In this document: piece by piece, positions 17,823 to 24,738 of the stretch | Layout: the number at the start of each line of letters is the position of its first letter | Numbering within the stretch: the stretch's first letter is position 1 | Assembly (NCBI GenBank): GCA_030849075.1 | Contig: JASAOO010003140.1 | Coordinates: 1 to 24,738 of the forward strand | Source of the DNA: Zelonia costaricensis | Taxonomy: Eukaryota; Euglenozoa; Kinetoplastea; Trypanosomatida; Trypanosomatidae | Length of the DNA stretch: 24,738 bases | Direction: 5' to 3' | Notes under the pieces: generated by a model | What the model was told of the DNA's origin: nothing | What the model saw: only the letters and a program-made list of their open reading frames with translations | Database searches by the model: none | Position numbers and translations under genes: made by a program

Positions 17823-18131
17823 GAGGGGTGGGAGAACCCATGCGTTCCGATGTACGGGAGGAGAGAACGCCTCCTCCCCCTCCCCGCGCGCGACACAAAC
17901 CGAAACAACAGCAGAAAAAAAAAAAGGGGTGCGCAGCGGTGGACACCGCCAAGGCAGAGCGTTCTGCCACCCATTGTGTCGCCAACCGGCCTCAACACGT
18001 ACACACACGCACATGTATGGAAGCAAAAAAGAAAATGCCAAATCAGTTTCCGTCATCACACAGCTTTAGCCACTCGCCATTGCCCTCTCCTTCCTTCCTT
18101 CCTCACCCCGTGCCTCCCGCGTTACTTCTCA

Positions 18132-20387
18132 TCACCTCGCAGCGAAGGGAACACAGAGAAGGCGAAGGGCCTCGTCCGGGTTCGTCAGGCACTCCACGTT
18201 GAACCAGGAGCCATTCCAAAGGTAGCTCGGCAGCGGCTCGCCGGAGCTCCCCGTGAGGTGGCCCTCGGCGCTCCCGGAAATTTGCACCGTCGTCGTCGGC
18301 ATTTGCACTTCAACCGGCGCGGAGTTGACGTCCACGATGCCGCCGGCAGCAAGCACCTCGTCGGCGCGGTACCACAGCGAGCGCCCCTGCGTGTGGGTCG
18401 GCGACGCGTGCGTGGCAACGAAGCGGGCGACCGCCACTTCATCGAGCTCCGCCGCCTCGTCGCCGACAGCAGTCGCGCCGCCGCCGTCGCAGCTGCTGCT
18501 GTCGTCACTGCCAGTGCCACTCGAGGCATCGTCTGAGCCAGGGTTCTCAGGGAGCTCACACGCACCCGTGTGGGGTGCCCCGGCCTTTGCGTCTGCGGAC
18601 GGGGGAGTCTCGGTGTTGTGGTGCGCCGCCGTCGGCAGCAACGCCGCGGCCACCTCAGGGCGATCGAGAAGAAGACGCTCGTACGTCAGGGCTGCGTAAG
18701 GCAGCCGCCGTCCAGTCGCCCCCGCGAGTGGGATGCGGGGGCTTTCCAGTTCAGCCGACAGTACGTCAGACGGGACGAGGTAGCTGTCGGGGAAGTGAAC
18801 TTGTGAGATGTGGTACCAGTACTCCTTCTTGTGGCCCAGGTACGCGGCGTTGGTCGGTGCCTCACTCACGGGGTCGGCCAAGGGCCCTCCCAACCCGTCA
18901 GCGTGGTGTGCCGCGCTGCTGCCGTGATGGGATGCCACCCTGTCTTGGCCCAATCCGGACCATACGTCTCCATCGCCGGAGCGTGGGGAGACAGCGACGT
19001 CGCGACCTGCCGTCTGCAGTCCAGCGATGTCCTGCATGCTGCACACCCGCACCACCGCCCTCTTGGAGGGATGGAAGCCGACCGCGTCGGGACGGAGAGT
19101 CAGCCCCATGGCGTGCACTTGTCGCCCGGTGAAGAAGAGCGGCAGCTTCCACTTGTTCACCCTCATGTCCTCTTGAAGCAACTCATAGAAATCTTTTTCC
19201 GAACTCCCGTCGTACAACGCAGCAGCGTGCGATGGTGAAGCTCCCATAAAAGGCCTTTCAGAACCCGACGGCGCACCGTCCAGGGCTGTGGCAGCGGACG
19301 TCGCCGCGAAGTCCGAGGCTTCGAAGTGGTAACACAATTGTCGTCGTTTCGCCGAGATGCTGCACTTCTCCATCACAGCCGCCGCGTCGGCGAGGAGCGA
19401 GATGTGGACGAGCTTGGAGGTGACGAGCACGGGAATGACGTGCTCGTACTGACCAGGTTGGGAGATGGCGCCGGCGGCCAGCCACTGAGAGATTGTCCCC
19501 CACCACACAGACTCGTAGCCGTGCCTTTTGGCCAACGTTTGCAGGTCGAGCTGACGTGCTCCATTGAACGGGCGGCGCGACGCGACTGAGTACATCGTGC
19601 GCCCCTGTCGGAAGAGGTCAAGGCACTGTGAGGGATTCGGGAACCGCTGCTGCAGTTCGAGAACACTACCAGCCAAGGAAATCTCCGCCGACCACATCAG
19701 CGCCTTGGTGGGCCTCGACAGCGACAGGGAGGCGGAGGCTGCGGCGTGCAGCGGCGCGCCGCGCGAGACACTGAGTGCCGCGCGCGCCGTGTAGTTGGAC
19801 GGCGTGAAGTCCACGCTGTCCTCATTCTTTTCACCGGCACCGTCTAGGCTAAGGGCAGCTCCGATCGACGAGCTCCCGCGGTACCGCATCTGATCCATGT
19901 TGTAGAGATAGAGAGGCTTGGTCGCAGTCAGCGCGCAGATGGGAACCTCGTAGGCCGTGTTGTCTTCGCGTGTATCCGCTGCGCCCGTCGTGCGCTTTGC
20001 GATTGCAGCTGCCGAGGACCCCTGTGGGCGCCCACGGGGCCGCTTTGGCAGAGCTGCGGGGGCCTGCACGTCGTCGGCCACATGCCGATCCCCCTTTCGA
20101 GGGCGACCAAGCTGCCTGCCGTGTGCCGTGTGTGGTGAGCTCGCGAGCCCCTTGTGCGAGGCATAGCGAGACAAGGTCGGATGATGGGCGTAGGGGTCGA
20201 TGCGCAGCGGGCACGGAAGCCCACGTAGACGTGCCCTTGAGTTCACCCATTCAAAGTCGTTTTGATCGAGCCAGAGACACGACGACGAAAATGGGTTGGA
20301 CGGCAGAAATCGTTGCTGGGCAAAGCGCTGCAGTGCCGGAAACCCTTGCGTGAAGACGACCAGCCAGCGGCGACTGTGTGTGAGCAT
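18132..20387 (-). CDS. putative mitochondrial protein with degenerate head/tail repeats (larger paralogue)
   Basis: A protein of 751 residues from a family I do not recognise. The frame stays open upstream to a TTG at 20573, but the first ATG is 20387-20385. From there the N-terminus ([20 protein letters not shown]) is basic, hydrophobic and without acidic residues, as in a mitochondrial presequence. Two GRP cores (GRPRK at 94-98, RPRGRP at 116-121) resemble AT-hooks. Repeated aromatic/Thr 'heads' include CLWLDQNDF (37-45), VWWGTISQ (around 295), FFTGRQ (418-423), YWYHISQ (523-529) and LWYRADE (around 671). 'Tails' include YNMDQM (162-167) and the C-terminal [12 protein letters not shown] (from 729). 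The same motifs occur in the neighbouring 349-residue protein, with closely similar C-termini. Ser/Asp/Gly-rich linkers, notably before residue 671, separate the repeats. Function unknown; a mitochondrial RNA- or ribosome-related role is only a guess. Confidence 0.85.
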   Translation of the reverse strand: MLTHSRRWLVVFTQGFPALQRFAQQRFLPSNPFSSSCLWLDQNDFEWVNSRARLRGLPCPLRIDPYAHHPTLSRYASHKGLASSPHTAHGRQLGRPRKGDRHVADDVQAPAALPKRPRGRPQGSSAAAIAKRTTGAADTREDNTAYEVPICALTATKPLYLYNMDQMRYRGSSSIGAALSLDGAGEKNEDSVDFTPSNYTARAALSVSRGAPLHAAASASLSLSRPTKALMWSAEISLAGSVLELQQRFPNPSQCLDLFRQGRTMYSVASRRPFNGARQLDLQTLAKRHGYESVWWGTISQWLAAGAISQPGQYEHVIPVLVTSKLVHISLLADAAAVMEKCSISAKRRQLCYHFEASDFAATSAATALDGAPSGSERPFMGASPSHAAALYDGSSEKDFYELLQEDMRVNKWKLPLFFTGRQVHAMGLTLRPDAVGFHPSKRAVVRVCSMQDIAGLQTAGRDVAVSPRSGDGDVWSGLGQDRVASHHGSSAAHHADGLGGPLADPVSEAPTNAAYLGHKKEYWYHISQVHFPDSYLVPSDVLSAELESPRIPLAGATGRRLPYAALTYERLLLDRPEVAAALLPTAAHHNTETPPSADAKAGAPHTGACELPENPGSDDASSGTGSDDSSSCDGGGATAVGDEAAELDEVAVARFVATHASPTHTQGRSLWYRADEVLAAGGIVDVNSAPVEVQMPTTTVQISGSAEGHLTGSSGEPLPSYLWNGSWFNVECLTNPDEALRLLCVPFAAR

Positions 20388-20474
20388 GAGACACGCGTGT
20401 GGGTCGGACGCGCGGACCTCGCGCAGCACATGTCCTCGTCTCTTCCCACGCTCCCTTCCCTCAGCTTGAGGGAG

Positions 20475-20520
20475 CTGATGTGTGAGCAAGGTACGTTGCG
20501 GAGGAGGGGTGCGAGGGGAC
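20475..20520 (-). promoter_or_regulatory. candidate spliced-leader acceptor for the 751-residue protein gene
   Basis: On the minus strand a C/T-rich tract (20520-20502) is followed by the first good AG at 20476-20475, about 88 bases before the ATG at 20387. If used, it would exclude the upstream TTG extension from the mRNA. The tract is weaker than those of the other genes. Confidence 0.3.
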
Positions 20521-20655
20521 TGGCTCCCACTGAGTCGTGAGAAGCGTGGCGTGTGCACTGGAGGGCCGCGCAACTGGATGCGCAGCTCCCTCCTTCCGCC
20601 TTCTGGTTCGCGTAGCCGTAGCCCGCGCGGTCTCAGCGCCGAGAGCGGTGGTCAG

Positions 20656-20685
20656 ATGTGTGTGTGTGTGTGTGTTTGTGTGTCT
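20656..20685. repeat. TG microsatellite
   Basis: A short TG run with one TTTG interruption, upstream of the 751-residue protein gene. Confidence 0.85.
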
Positions 20686-20740
20686 CTGAGGAGCGTCAAG
20701 AGCGCGTCGTGGTGAATGCAGGACGAAGACGCAGAATGGA

Positions 20741-20762
20741 GACTCTGGAGAGTCGCGACTCT
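20741..20762. repeat. three-copy hexamer: inverted plus direct repeat
   Basis: GACTCT occurs at 20741-20746, its reverse complement AGAGTC at 20749-20754, and GACTCT again at 20757-20762, with two-base spacers. The arrangement (copy, inverted copy, copy) matches the octamer cluster upstream of the calcium channel gene, and both units begin GACTC. Confidence 0.8.
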
Positions 20763-21174
20763 GCGAGCCGCAGTGCCCAGCTGACGTCTGTGGTACAAGG
20801 TCCGATGTGGACTTCTTTCCGTGAAGGTTTATGTGCGTGTGTATTGTTGTTGTTGGGGGGTGGTGTGGGGCAAAAGGGGCGTGCGGCGCGAGCTCATACG
20901 CACGCTGCGCGACGTCTTCGCGACGTGTTGAGGGGACGGGACGGGGGGGGGGGCGTGCTTGTGAATTGTTTTTTGGGGGTAAGCCAGTCGTAAGACGAAC
21001 ATGTTACGACGAGTTTCGGTGTGTGTTGTCAGCAAATAGGCAAGTCCTAAAGATTTCATGGGCTGGCGCCTCCAGTTCTTTTGCGGATCTCAGAGAATGA
21101 GGCGAAGGCCCAGAAAGAACCTGACCCTGTCCTTAACCTCCGCTTCATGAACGGCAGGCAACAAATGACGCGAT

Positions 21175-21442
21175 CGCACCCGCCGGGTGACGCTGCGGCA
21201 AGCTGCGCACGCGAAGCGACAGGGCTCGATCCCGGTCCCAGCCCGCCTACAAAGCGCCTGGCACAGTAGCAGAACCAAAGCCAGCAGACTCACGCTGGCG
21301 CAGCTGCTCCGCCCCTCGCCGCGCAGGGGCTGCCTCTCCTTCATGCGCGCCGTGCGAGACACACGCGTGCCCTCGATACCTGCACGCAAGCACGAACACG
21401 CGCCGAGTCAATAAGGCGCGCGTATCGCCCTTTTTTTTTTTT
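21175..21442 (+). other. tRNA-like, possibly Pol III-type or SINE-derived stretch
   Basis: On the plus strand, antisense to the genes, an A-box-like TGACGCTGCGG (21188-21198) is followed 24 bases later by a B-box-like GGCTCGATCCC (21223-21233; 9 of 11 positions fit GGTTCGANTCC). No run of four or more T occurs after it until a 12-base T run at 21431-21442, which could end a Pol III transcript. Nearby are two perfect small hairpins (CACCC/GGGTG at 21177-21189; GCCCCT/AGGGGC at 21311-21330). The T-arm does not pair well and the box spacing is short, so this is not a tRNA. A decayed tRNA-derived retroposon (trypanosomatids carry SIDER elements in UTRs) or chance are the alternatives. Confidence 0.25.
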
Positions 21443-22285
21443 CGGTTTTCCGCTGTGCCTTCGCTTCGCCTTTTTTTCTTGTTTTTTGGTTCGCTTTGAC
21501 GTGTTGTCAGTTGCGTTGTGCGTACACACGCACACAGACACAGACCCAAACATGGGTCTGACAGGAACGGAGAAGACAGCCGTTAACGCCGCGCGCGCTC
21601 TTACGCAGGGGAGCCCCACCTACACACAGACACCTACTCGCACACGCAATCAATCAGTCACGCAAACCGTCCATCACACGCACGCCAACAAAAAAAAAAA
21701 AAGAACAAGAAACTCAAGCGGTCATCTACCCGACAGAACAGGCGAACAGCATGAATCAAACAGCCCCCCACACACACTTGCGCGCACGCCAGCGGCATCA
21801 AAAGAAAAAACACAAAAACGCTTCTCGTTCTTCTCGCAGTCAACAAGGCACTGCGCGCTTTCTTGTTTCTTTTTCGTACTACACGCTCGGCACATCGGCG
21901 GGCTTCTCTGCCGACACCGCGCAAACTCTATGATGGTCCACAGCAACAGCAGTAGCAGCAGCGAACACCGGTGCTGCCACCTCGCTGACCCAGCACGCCC
22001 TTCCATGGAACTCCTTGTACGCTTCAAAGGGGAAGGACGGTGCGAACCTTGAAGGGAGGCAAAGTTAAAAAAAAAAAAAGAAAATAGCGTGTGGCCCCCC
22101 CTCCGGAAGGCAGAGACAGCAAGCCACAAGCGCACACGCAACGTAAGACTCTTCTATGAAAGAAACAAAACTGGGTCCTTGCGTGACTGACCTTGCACAC
22201 CCATACCCACTTCTGCCGCCTACTCGACAGCGCCCTCTCGCTTTCTTCTCACTTCTCGAGTGTCTCGGTCACTCTCCGCGCACCG

Positions 22286-22302
22286 GCACACACACACACA
22301 CA
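22286..22302. repeat. CA microsatellite
   Basis: A short CA run on the plus strand in the 3' flank of the 349-residue protein gene. Its orientation is opposite to the TG repeats of the other spacers. Confidence 0.8.
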
Positions 22303-22500
22303 GGCACGCACGGACAGGGACACGATTAGGCGCGCGCACGTCTGCCCCCTTCACGGGTCCCAGACGGGCATCGCCGCAGACAGCAAGCGAGAAAAGGAAA
22401 AAAAAAAGCGGGCGAAGAGCGACCTCAGCAGCGCGCGACAAGTCGGACGCTCGATGAGACTCGGCTGCTCTTCTTGTTGGTTTGTTTGTTTGTTTTTGCT

Positions 22501-23550
22501 TTACTGCACGAAAAGGCCGGCACGCGCGAAGGCCTCGTCGGGGTTCGACAGCTGCTCCACGTTGAACATCTCGTACTGCACCGGGGCCGAGTTGCCGCTG
22601 CTGAAGGGGACGCCGCGGCGCTTCTCGCTGTCCTTGATGGGCCACTGGTAGAGCTCCGCATCGCGGCCCGTCAGCCAGTAGTTGCTGCGGAAGGTCTTGG
22701 GGAACTTCTTGCTCGCCTCGGACATGATCGGCTCACCCGACAGCAGGAAGGTCGGCACGTTCACCGGCGCGCGCTGCAGCGTCTTCAGGGCGAGGTGAGG
22801 GTCCTCCAGCTGGTCCACGTTGTAGATGACGTGGCGGTCGCCCGACGAGGCCTCCTGCACTACCGGGATCTGGTCCGGCAGCGGGGAGAGCTTGAAGAAC
22901 TCGAGCTGGCGCCGCGTGAAGTACAGACCGCTGTTGAAGTCGTTCGACTTGATGTGGTCTTGCAGAACTTGGAAGATGTCGCCCCGCTTGCTGTACAGCC
23001 GGCGGCTGCCACCGCTGACCGGGTACTGCTGCAGCGCTTCGCCGCCGCTCAGCTGGCTGCTGTGGAACAGCTTGATCTGCGACTTGGTGAGGATGATGCA
23101 GGAGCGGGTGTTGGCTTTAAACTGCAGGTTCTCCTTGTGGGCCTGGCTCCGGGTGATCCACCACTTGCTGAGGTAGCTGTGGCGCTGGGCGCGGTCGTTC
23201 AGCTCGAACTGCAGCCGCTCGCCGTACACCTTACGGCTGCTGTAGCTGCTGTGTTTCGGTGCCTCCATCACCTCCGGCGGGGAGAGGAGCTGGTCGAAGT
23301 TGTACAGCTCCAGCTGCTTGTCCACAAGGAGCGGCGTCGGCAGCGCGCCGGGCTCCGGCTTCATGCCGAGCCGCTCGACCTCCCAGTCCTCAATCCAGAC
23401 GTTGCTCGGGCTGTTGCGCGCCTTCTGGTTGCTCTCGAGAATGTGGTGCTGCTGGCTAAACACCACAATCGTGCGAGCGGCGGCGGCGACGGCGGCGGAC
23501 ACCGCCGTCGCACGGGGCACGACGGCAGACGACGTGAGTCGGCGGAACAT
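22501..23550 (-). CDS. putative mitochondrial protein with degenerate head/tail repeats (smaller paralogue)
   Basis: A protein of 349 residues from a family I do not recognise. The frame is open upstream to a TTG at 23796, but the first ATG is 23550-23548. The N-terminus from that ATG (MFRRLTSSAVVPRATAVSAA) is a good mitochondrial presequence. The body is repetitive. 'Heads' lie at VWIEDWE (51-57), WWITRSQ (130-136), IILTKSQIKLF (152-162), YFTRRQLEFF (210-219), possibly FLLSGEP (268-274), and YWLTGRDAEL (291-300). 'Tails' lie at LYNFDQLLSPPEV (82-94), IYNVDQLEDPHLAL (242-255) and the C-terminal FNVEQLSNPDEAF (329-341). The 751-residue neighbour shares the head motif, the tail motif and the same C-terminal ending, so the two are probably an old tandem duplication. 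The repeats suggest a small domain used several times. No catalytic motif is visible, and no function is assigned. Confidence 0.88.
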   Translation of the reverse strand: MFRRLTSSAVVPRATAVSAAVAAAARTIVVFSQQHHILESNQKARNSPSNVWIEDWEVERLGMKPEPGALPTPLLVDKQLELYNFDQLLSPPEVMEAPKHSSYSSRKVYGERLQFELNDRAQRHSYLSKWWITRSQAHKENLQFKANTRSCIILTKSQIKLFHSSQLSGGEALQQYPVSGGSRRLYSKRGDIFQVLQDHIKSNDFNSGLYFTRRQLEFFKLSPLPDQIPVVQEASSGDRHVIYNVDQLEDPHLALKTLQRAPVNVPTFLLSGEPIMSEASKKFPKTFRSNYWLTGRDAELYQWPIKDSEKRRGVPFSSGNSAPVQYEMFNVEQLSNPDEAFARAGLFVQ

Positions 23551-23577
23551 CCCGCTAGTGCGTGTGACTGTATGTGT

Positions 23578-23607
23578 GGGGGGGGGAAGGGGGAGGGGGC
23601 GCGGGGG
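23578..23607 (+). other. G-rich tract with G-quadruplex potential
   Basis: Runs of nine, five, five and about six G, separated by one to three bases, lie on the plus (template) strand just upstream of the 349-residue protein gene. The transcript carries the C-rich complement. Confidence 0.5.
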
Positions 23608-23647
23608 GTTGTGTTTGACGCTGCGCTCTGTGGCAGTGTCACAACAC

Positions 23648-23663
23648 CTCGGAAAGAGAAAAT
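23648..23663 (-). promoter_or_regulatory. candidate spliced-leader acceptor for the 349-residue protein gene
   Basis: On the minus strand a pyrimidine-rich tract (23663-23651) is followed at once by CGAG, with the AG at 23649-23648. The 5' UTR would be about 97 bases. A C-rich tract at 23599-23578 with an AG at 23569-23568 is an alternative giving a 17-base leader. Confidence 0.4.
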
Positions 23664-23999
23664 AGGGAAGATGAGCGCGGCACGGCGAGGGAGGACGACG
23701 AAGGAGTCGGGGGAAGGGTATTGAAGAGATCCAGTGGGTGAGAGAGCAAGGTGACGCGATCGAGGCCGGAAGTAAGGCGGGGAAGATGGAAAACAAAGAA
23801 GATGATGAACGCGGTGCACACGGCAGAGGTGATACGGAGCTCTATTGCAGGCACACGGGGTGGGAGAGTGTGCGGAGGGGAGGGGAAAAAGGAGGGGGGC
23901 GCCCGAAACTCGCGGATCGTGTGTGTGCACCTACGGTGGAGGACGCGGGAAAGAAGAAAGCGGAGACGTACAAGGCGTCTTCTCTCTTTCTATGTATGC

Positions 24000-24095
24000 T
24001 TGTGGGTGGGTGTGGGTGTGGGTGTGGGTGTATGATAGTGGTGCTTGTGGGAGTGTGTGTGTGTGGGAGCGTGTGCGTGTGTGTATGTTTTTTTT
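24000..24095. repeat. TGTGGG/TG simple repeat
   Basis: Starts as repeated GGGTGT hexamers (24004-24031) and continues as TG-rich sequence ending in a T run at about 24087-24096. It lies in the spacer upstream of the 349-residue protein gene. Confidence 0.85.
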
Positions 24096-24655
24096 TCGTT
24101 CTTTGGGACATGTGACGCAGGCGGCGAAGAATGGCATCGGTGCGTGCACGAATGCATGCAGGCGTATGGGTGAGCGGGGGTGTGTGGGTGGGGGGAGCAA
24201 GAGAGGGGGGGGTTGCACGGGTGGGTGTGACGAGGACACGCACAGAGATGGTGGAGAAAGAGGGCGGGGCAAGCGGCAAAGAGGAGTGGCGTGTGGGTGA
24301 GAGGCAAAACGACAGGGAGGGGAGGGTGTGGGTGTGGGTGTGTGGGTGTACGCCGACGTGACAGACGCAGCACAACGCGCAATGGCGTAGCATCCACGCG
24401 GCAAGACGAGGAGAGGGGGCCCGAGAAGCCGGTGAGGCGCCAACGCCTCGAATGAATCGTTGTGGCAGATGCGGAAACGAGCGCCAAAAGTGCCATCGCT
24501 GACTCTGACAACTCCTTTTATTTCTCTTGGCTGTTATCCAATCTCCTTTTTCTTCTTCTGTGTTATCGTGACAGAGCAGGTGTGTCTGATGCCCATGCAT
24601 AGGGCTATCGATTCAGCACCCGGAATGTGCTGGAGTGCCGACACCTCCATCTGCA

Positions 24656-24673
24656 AGCACACACACACACATA
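24656..24673. repeat. CA microsatellite
   Basis: A short CA run on the plus strand just downstream of the right-edge gene. Confidence 0.8.
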
Positions 24674-24709
24674 CACGAGTACAGTCATGGAATCAGTAGC
24701 TGGAGAGGG

Positions 24710-24738
24710 CTACGAGGAGTTGTAGTGCTTGCGGAAGG
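24710..24738 (-). CDS. possible C-terminal fragment of an upstream gene, cut by the right edge
   Basis: On the minus strand one frame from the window edge reads FRKHYNSS and then TAG at 24712-24710. All eight codons end in G or C, the pattern of the real genes here. The two other minus frames (ending in SSY and LIP) use many A/T-ending codons. It would be the gene transcribed just before the 349-residue protein gene. The evidence is a few codons only. Confidence 0.4.

Larger units (their letters stand above)
16795..18131 (-). other. spacer between the 751-residue protein gene and the GTPase gene
   Basis: No coding region is supported in these 1.3 kb. Contents: the long TG microsatellite, several pyrimidine tracts on the minus strand (for example near 17220-17240, 17640-17670 and 17915-17925) and G/A-rich stretches near 16980-17050. 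It should contain the 3' UTR of the upstream gene and the 5' UTR of the GTPase gene. Confidence 0.7.
20388..22500 (-). other. long spacer between the two paralogous genes
   Basis: This is the longest gene-free stretch (2.1 kb), and no coding region with the local codon pattern is seen. Contents: a TG run, the three-copy hexamer, a G-rich tract at 20931-20954, the tRNA-like GC-rich stretch near 21040-21420, a T12 run at 21431-21442, and A-runs at 21690-21702, 22067-22079 and 22398-22407 that read as T-rich tracts in the transcript. Microsatellites near 21520-21540, 21620-21640 and 22286-22302 are CA on the plus strand, opposite to those elsewhere. The part nearest 22500 should be the 3' UTR of the 349-residue protein gene. 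Confidence 0.6.
23551..24709 (-). other. spacer upstream of the 349-residue protein gene
   Basis: No coding region is supported in these 1.2 kb. It is G-rich on the plus strand, with G-runs at 23578-23607 and 24176-24215, the TGTGGG repeat, and a CA run near 24656-24673. It should hold the 3' UTR of the right-edge gene and the 5' UTR of the 349-residue protein gene. The open frames here translate simple sequence. Confidence 0.7.

Noticed and set aside
20388..20573. N-terminal extension of the 751-residue protein from a TTG codon
   Set aside because: No ATG in the extension, untranslated-like composition, and the downstream ATG gives a good presequence.
21188..21260. tRNA gene on the plus strand
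   Set aside because: The bases around the B-box-like motif pair at only two positions of a T-stem, the A-to-B spacing is short and no acceptor stem was found. Kept only as a tRNA-like stretch.
21090..21344. Minus-strand open frame with a leucine-rich, signal-like stretch
   Set aside because: From its first ATG it is 84 residues, has mixed codon endings and no clear acceptor; more likely part of the tRNA-like non-coding island.
23551..23796. N-terminal extension of the 349-residue protein from a TTG codon
   Set aside because: Same reasons; it also spans the G-runs and the candidate splice acceptors.
24004..24031. GGGTGT hexamers considered as telomere-like repeats
   Set aside because: Trypanosomatid telomeres are TTAGGG; this is a variant of the local TG-rich simple sequence between genes.

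Overview
The window looks like nuclear DNA of a trypanosomatid protozoan, most likely Leishmania or a close relative (Crithidia, Leptomonas). The evidence is long intron-less genes with strongly G/C third codon positions, all on one strand, separated by 1.1-2.1 kb spacers full of TG/CA microsatellites and long pyrimidine tracts on the transcribed strand. This is the pattern of a polycistronic unit processed by spliced-leader trans-splicing, read here from right to left. The species cannot be fixed from sequence alone.

Layout in the direction of transcription (minus strand, high to low coordinates): (1) the last few codons of an upstream gene at the right edge (24710-24738); (2) a 349-residue protein, 22501-23550; (3) a 751-residue protein, 18132-20387; (4) an EngB/YihA-type GTPase of 531 residues, 15199-16794; (5) a 4111-residue inositol 1,4,5-trisphosphate receptor-type calcium channel, 1521-13856; (6) the first 32 codons of the next gene, running off the left edge (1-98). 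No rRNA, credible tRNA, CRISPR array or insertion sequence was found. The spacers hold microsatellites, G-runs, candidate splice acceptors, two small three-copy inverted/direct repeats and one tRNA-like stretch.

The most interesting content is the pair formed by the 349- and 751-residue proteins. They are neighbours in the same orientation, both begin with a mitochondrial-presequence-like N-terminus, both end with the same C-terminal motif (F-N-V-E-x-L-[TS]-N-P-D-E-A), and both are built from degenerate repeats of a 'head' (hydrophobic/aromatic-[TS]-x-x-[QD]) and a 'tail' ([YF]-N-x-[DE]-Q-L-x-x-P). I do not recognise this as a named domain. The next gene is a GTPase of a family that acts in bacterial and organellar large-subunit ribosome assembly, so three successive genes may serve the mitochondrion. 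Co-transcription in trypanosomatids does not imply shared function, so that link is only a hypothesis.

The calcium channel is clear from its selectivity filter, its zinc finger and the order of its domains. It is much larger than animal receptors because of Ala/Gly/Ser-rich insertions.
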